Shown piece by piece: positions 13,418-15,517 of a stretch of 15,517 nucleotides of DNA. The notes under the pieces are model-generated. The model saw only the letters and a list, made by a program, of their open reading frames with translations. It had not been told where the DNA came from and made no database searches. Position numbers and translations under genes: made by a program. The DNA is from Equadaptatus sp045642965 (lineage in GTDB: Bacteria; Synergistota; Synergistia; Synergistales; Synergistaceae), in contig JAZUJX010000078.1 in the NCBI GenBank assembly GCA_045642965.1, positions 1 to 15,517 of the forward strand, read 5' to 3'. The stretch's first letter is position 1. Each line of letters begins with the position of its first letter.

Positions 13418-13441
13418 AAAAAAATCTGCGGTGCCGGAGAT
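13418..13441 (-). terminator. Weak terminator after trmFO
   Basis: The stem ATCT/AGAT plus CG/CG with one mismatch (13424-13430 with 13435-13441) and a 4-nt loop starts directly after the trmFO stop. It is followed by seven T on the minus strand. The short stem suggests partial termination. Confidence 0.55.
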
Positions 13442-14770
13442 TTAATCAAACAAACTGCTGTTTTCTTCCATAAAGCTTCGCAATGCGTTTTCTGAGCGTC
13501 CGGCGTATGCCGTGCAGCGTTCCGCGCGTTTATGAATTTTCTTTCCGGGAAGCTTGGGCATTATTCCGAGATTGGCGTTCATTGGCTGGAACGTTTCGGG
13601 GACAGCGGTTTTCAGATATTTCAGAAGGGATCCAACCGCCGTTTCTTCAGGGAATTCGGGAAGTTTTTTCCCGCTGAGCTGCGCAAAGCAGAAGAGCGCC
13701 GCACAGAGCCCCATTGCCGTGCTTTCGACGTAGCCTTCAACTCCGGTTATCTGCCCTGCAAGAAACAGATTTTCTTTTCCGACAGGGCGCAGATGCCCGT
13801 CAAGCGCCTCCGGCGCGCAGACAAAGAGATTTCTGTGCATTACGCCCTTGCGTACAAATTCGGCGTTTTCAAGCGCAGGAATCATTCTGAAAACTCTTTC
13901 CTGTTCTCCCCATTTCAAATTTGTCTGAAAACCGACAAGGTTGTACAGCGTTCCCTCCAAATTGTCCTGTCTGAGCTGAACGACCGCGCACGGGCGCTGA
14001 CCGTCTTTTTCTTCAAGCCCAACGGGGCGCAGAGGTCCGAAGAGCAGCGTTTTTTCACCGCGTTTTGCTATGACCTCTACAGGCAGACAGCCTTCAAAAT
14101 GCTTTATTTCTTCATCTTCAAATTCGTGGCGGGGCGCTGTTTCTGCGCTGACAAGCGCGTTCCAGAACGCGGAATATTCTTCTTCGTTCATGGGACAGTT
14201 GATATAGTCCCCTGTGTCGCCGTATCTGTTTGCCCTGTACGCCCTCGTCATGTCAACGCTTTCAAGGGTGACGACGGGGGCAACCGCATCGTAAAAATAG
14301 AGGAATTTTTCGCCCGTGAGTTTTCCTATTTCTTTTGCAAGGTCAGGCGAGGTTAAGGGACCGCTGGCAATAATAGCGCAGCCGTCCGGAATTTCCGTGA
14401 TTTCCTCACGCACAACTTCAATATTCGGATGCCGTGAAATTTTTTCGTCAATCAGGGCAGCAAATTTTTCCCTGTCAACTGCAAGCGCGTTTCCGGCAGG
14501 CACACGGCTCTGTTCCGCGCAGTCCATGATAAAGCTTTTCATAGCGCGCAGTTCCTGTTTCAGAATTCCGGCAGGGGTCACGGGTTTGTCGCCCCCGAGA
14601 GAATTGCTGCACACAAGCTCACCCAAAAGAGGTGTCCTGTGCGCAGGAGTAAATTTCTGCGGGCGCATTTCGAAAAGCGTTACTTTAACGCCACGCTGCG
14701 CAAGCTGCCATGCGGCTTCGGAACCTGCAAGCCCGCCTCCGACAACCGTTGCGTTACATGTCTGAGACAT
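13442..14770 (-). CDS. trmFO: Methylenetetrahydrofolate-tRNA-(uracil-5-)-methyltransferase TrmFO
   Basis: 442 aa from the ATG at 14770. The FAD-binding Rossmann motif VVGGGLAGSEAAWQLA begins near residue 9. The TrmFO-specific stretch RTPLLGELVCSNSLGGD follows, and the C-terminal FAD region has GQITGVEGYVESTAMGL. The enzyme makes the T54 methyl group of tRNA from methylene-THF and FADH2. The start overlaps the topA end by 17 nt, and AGAGG lies 6 nt upstream inside topA. An earlier in-frame start at 14800 is less likely because the Rossmann fold would be displaced. Order topA-trmFO-xerC is conserved in B. subtilis (topA-gid-codV). Confidence 0.95.
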   Translation of the reverse strand: MSQTCNATVVGGGLAGSEAAWQLAQRGVKVTLFEMRPQKFTPAHRTPLLGELVCSNSLGGDKPVTPAGILKQELRAMKSFIMDCAEQSRVPAGNALAVDREKFAALIDEKISRHPNIEVVREEITEIPDGCAIIASGPLTSPDLAKEIGKLTGEKFLYFYDAVAPVVTLESVDMTRAYRANRYGDTGDYINCPMNEEEYSAFWNALVSAETAPRHEFEDEEIKHFEGCLPVEVIAKRGEKTLLFGPLRPVGLEEKDGQRPCAVVQLRQDNLEGTLYNLVGFQTNLKWGEQERVFRMIPALENAEFVRKGVMHRNLFVCAPEALDGHLRPVGKENLFLAGQITGVEGYVESTAMGLCAALFCFAQLSGKKLPEFPEETAVGSLLKYLKTAVPETFQPMNANLGIMPKLPGKKIHKRAERCTAYAGRSENALRSFMEENSSLFD

Positions 14771-15517
14771 CCTCGTCCTCTGTTTCTTTCTTTTTGGCAA
14801 GTTTTGCCGCGAGTTCCTGCGGAAGCTTCCACGCTACGTAGTCGCAGTTCGGATAGCGCGTGCAGGCATAGAAGAAACGTCCCGCAGCTTTTCCGTTTTT
14901 GGCGCGGCGGCGCACAAGTTCGCCTTCGCCGCATTTCGGGCATTTTATGCCTGTCGTTTTGATTATGGCGGCGGTGTATTTGCATTCGGGATATCCGCTG
15001 CAGGCTATAAATTCGCCGAAACGCCCGCTGCGTTTCAGAAGAGGTTTTCCGCACTGCGGACAGTTTTCGCCGGTATATTCAGGTTCGAGGTGCATCGGCT
15101 CCCCGTTTTTCGCCACGTCGTCAAGCAGAGGCTTAAAATCCTTCCAGAACGTTCCGACAAGCTTTCTCCATTCAAGAGCGCCGTCGTCGATTTTGTCCAG
15201 ACTGTTTTCCATGTCAGCAGTAAAACCGACGTTGTCTATGCCGCTGAAATATTTGAGAAGGAAGGAATTCACCGTTCTGCCGAGCTTCGTCGGCGCAAGC
15301 TTTTTGTCCTCGCCGTGCTCCACGTAATTGCGTGCCGAGAGCGTTTCAACTATCGTCGCATAGGTTGAAGGACGGCCGATTCCCTTTTCTTCAAGAATTT
15401 TGATAAGCCCTGCTTCGGAATAACGCGCAGGCGGCTGGGTAAATTTCTGTTCTGCAAGAATTTTGTCAACAGAGAGAATTTCGCCCTCTTTGGCGGGCTG
15501 CAAATCCACGGCGGCGA
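14754..15517 (-). CDS. topA: DNA topoisomerase I, C-terminal part (cut by window edge)
   Basis: About 254 residues, open to the right edge; the catalytic Tyr and Toprim domain lie outside. Seen are PPARYSEAGLIKILEEKGIGRPSTYATIV, diagnostic for bacterial type IA topoisomerase I, and FTADMENSLDKI. Two C-terminal zinc ribbons follow (CPQCGKPLL...CSGYPEC and CPKCGEGEL...CTRYPNC), then a Lys/Glu tail. The enzyme relaxes negative supercoils. Downstream trmFO starts within its last codons, indicating one transcription unit. Confidence 0.97.
   Translation of the reverse strand, partial: AAVDLQPAKEGEILSVDKILAEQKFTQPPARYSEAGLIKILEEKGIGRPSTYATIVETLSARNYVEHGEDKKLAPTKLGRTVNSFLLKYFSGIDNVGFTADMENSLDKIDDGALEWRKLVGTFWKDFKPLLDDVAKNGEPMHLEPEYTGENCPQCGKPLLKRSGRFGEFIACSGYPECKYTAAIIKTTGIKCPKCGEGELVRRRAKNGKAAGRFFYACTRYPNCDYVAWKLPQELAAKLAKKKETEDEDVSDM

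Noticed and set aside
13532..14356. Plus-strand open frame of 274 codons
   Set aside because: Lies antisense to trmFO, whose protein is a clear full-length match. The plus-strand translation is Phe/Arg-rich with no recognisable domain.
13442..14770. Possible mobile integrase or prophage edge near xerC
   Set aside because: xerC sits in the conserved topA-trmFO-xerC-codY order, with no att repeats, phage genes or tRNA-linked insertion seen.

Overview
The window reads as bacterial chromosomal DNA in which every recognised protein and tRNA gene lies on the minus strand; only the CRISPR array is read on the plus strand. CodY, the ANTAR antiterminator EutV with its kinase EutW, and the order topA-trmFO-xerC-codY point to a Firmicutes-type or Synergistota-type anaerobe. 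A DUF501 gene next to an S1-domain gene fits the same range. The species cannot be named from this sequence.

Left part (1-4740): a complete minimal type II-C CRISPR-Cas locus. The end of an array (36-nt repeats, 30-nt spacer) is transcribed rightwards. It meets the leftward operon tracrRNA-cas9-cas1-cas2 at a shared bidirectional terminator. The repeat, the tracrRNA and the Cas9 C-terminus resemble the Neisseria meningitidis system. Each repeat ends in a perfect extended -10 promoter element, so each crRNA probably has its own promoter. cas9 has no visible promoter of its own downstream of the tracrRNA, so cas expression may depend on read-through of the tracrRNA terminator.

Middle part (4750-9160): a partial ethanolamine-utilisation operon in the order eutG-eutS-eutP-eutV-eutW. 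It starts from a promoter with consensus -35 and -10 boxes and ends at a hairpin terminator. It encodes an alcohol dehydrogenase, a microcompartment shell protein, a small GTPase-like protein and a two-component antitermination system. The lyase (eutBC), cofactor and other shell genes are not in the window.

Next (9175-10447): an exported Ntn-hydrolase of the C45/choloylglycine type, then a tRNA operon (Lys-Glu-Thr, all with encoded CCA) with clear promoter and terminator.

Right part (10466-15517): DUF501, S1-domain protein, codY, xerC, trmFO and the 3' part of topA. Two overlapping CodY-box-like sequences lie beside the promoter of xerC-codY, suggesting autoregulation, and that promoter is so close to the xerC start that the mRNA would be nearly leaderless. 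A strong intrinsic terminator lies inside the predicted DUF501 reading frame just after the S1 gene.
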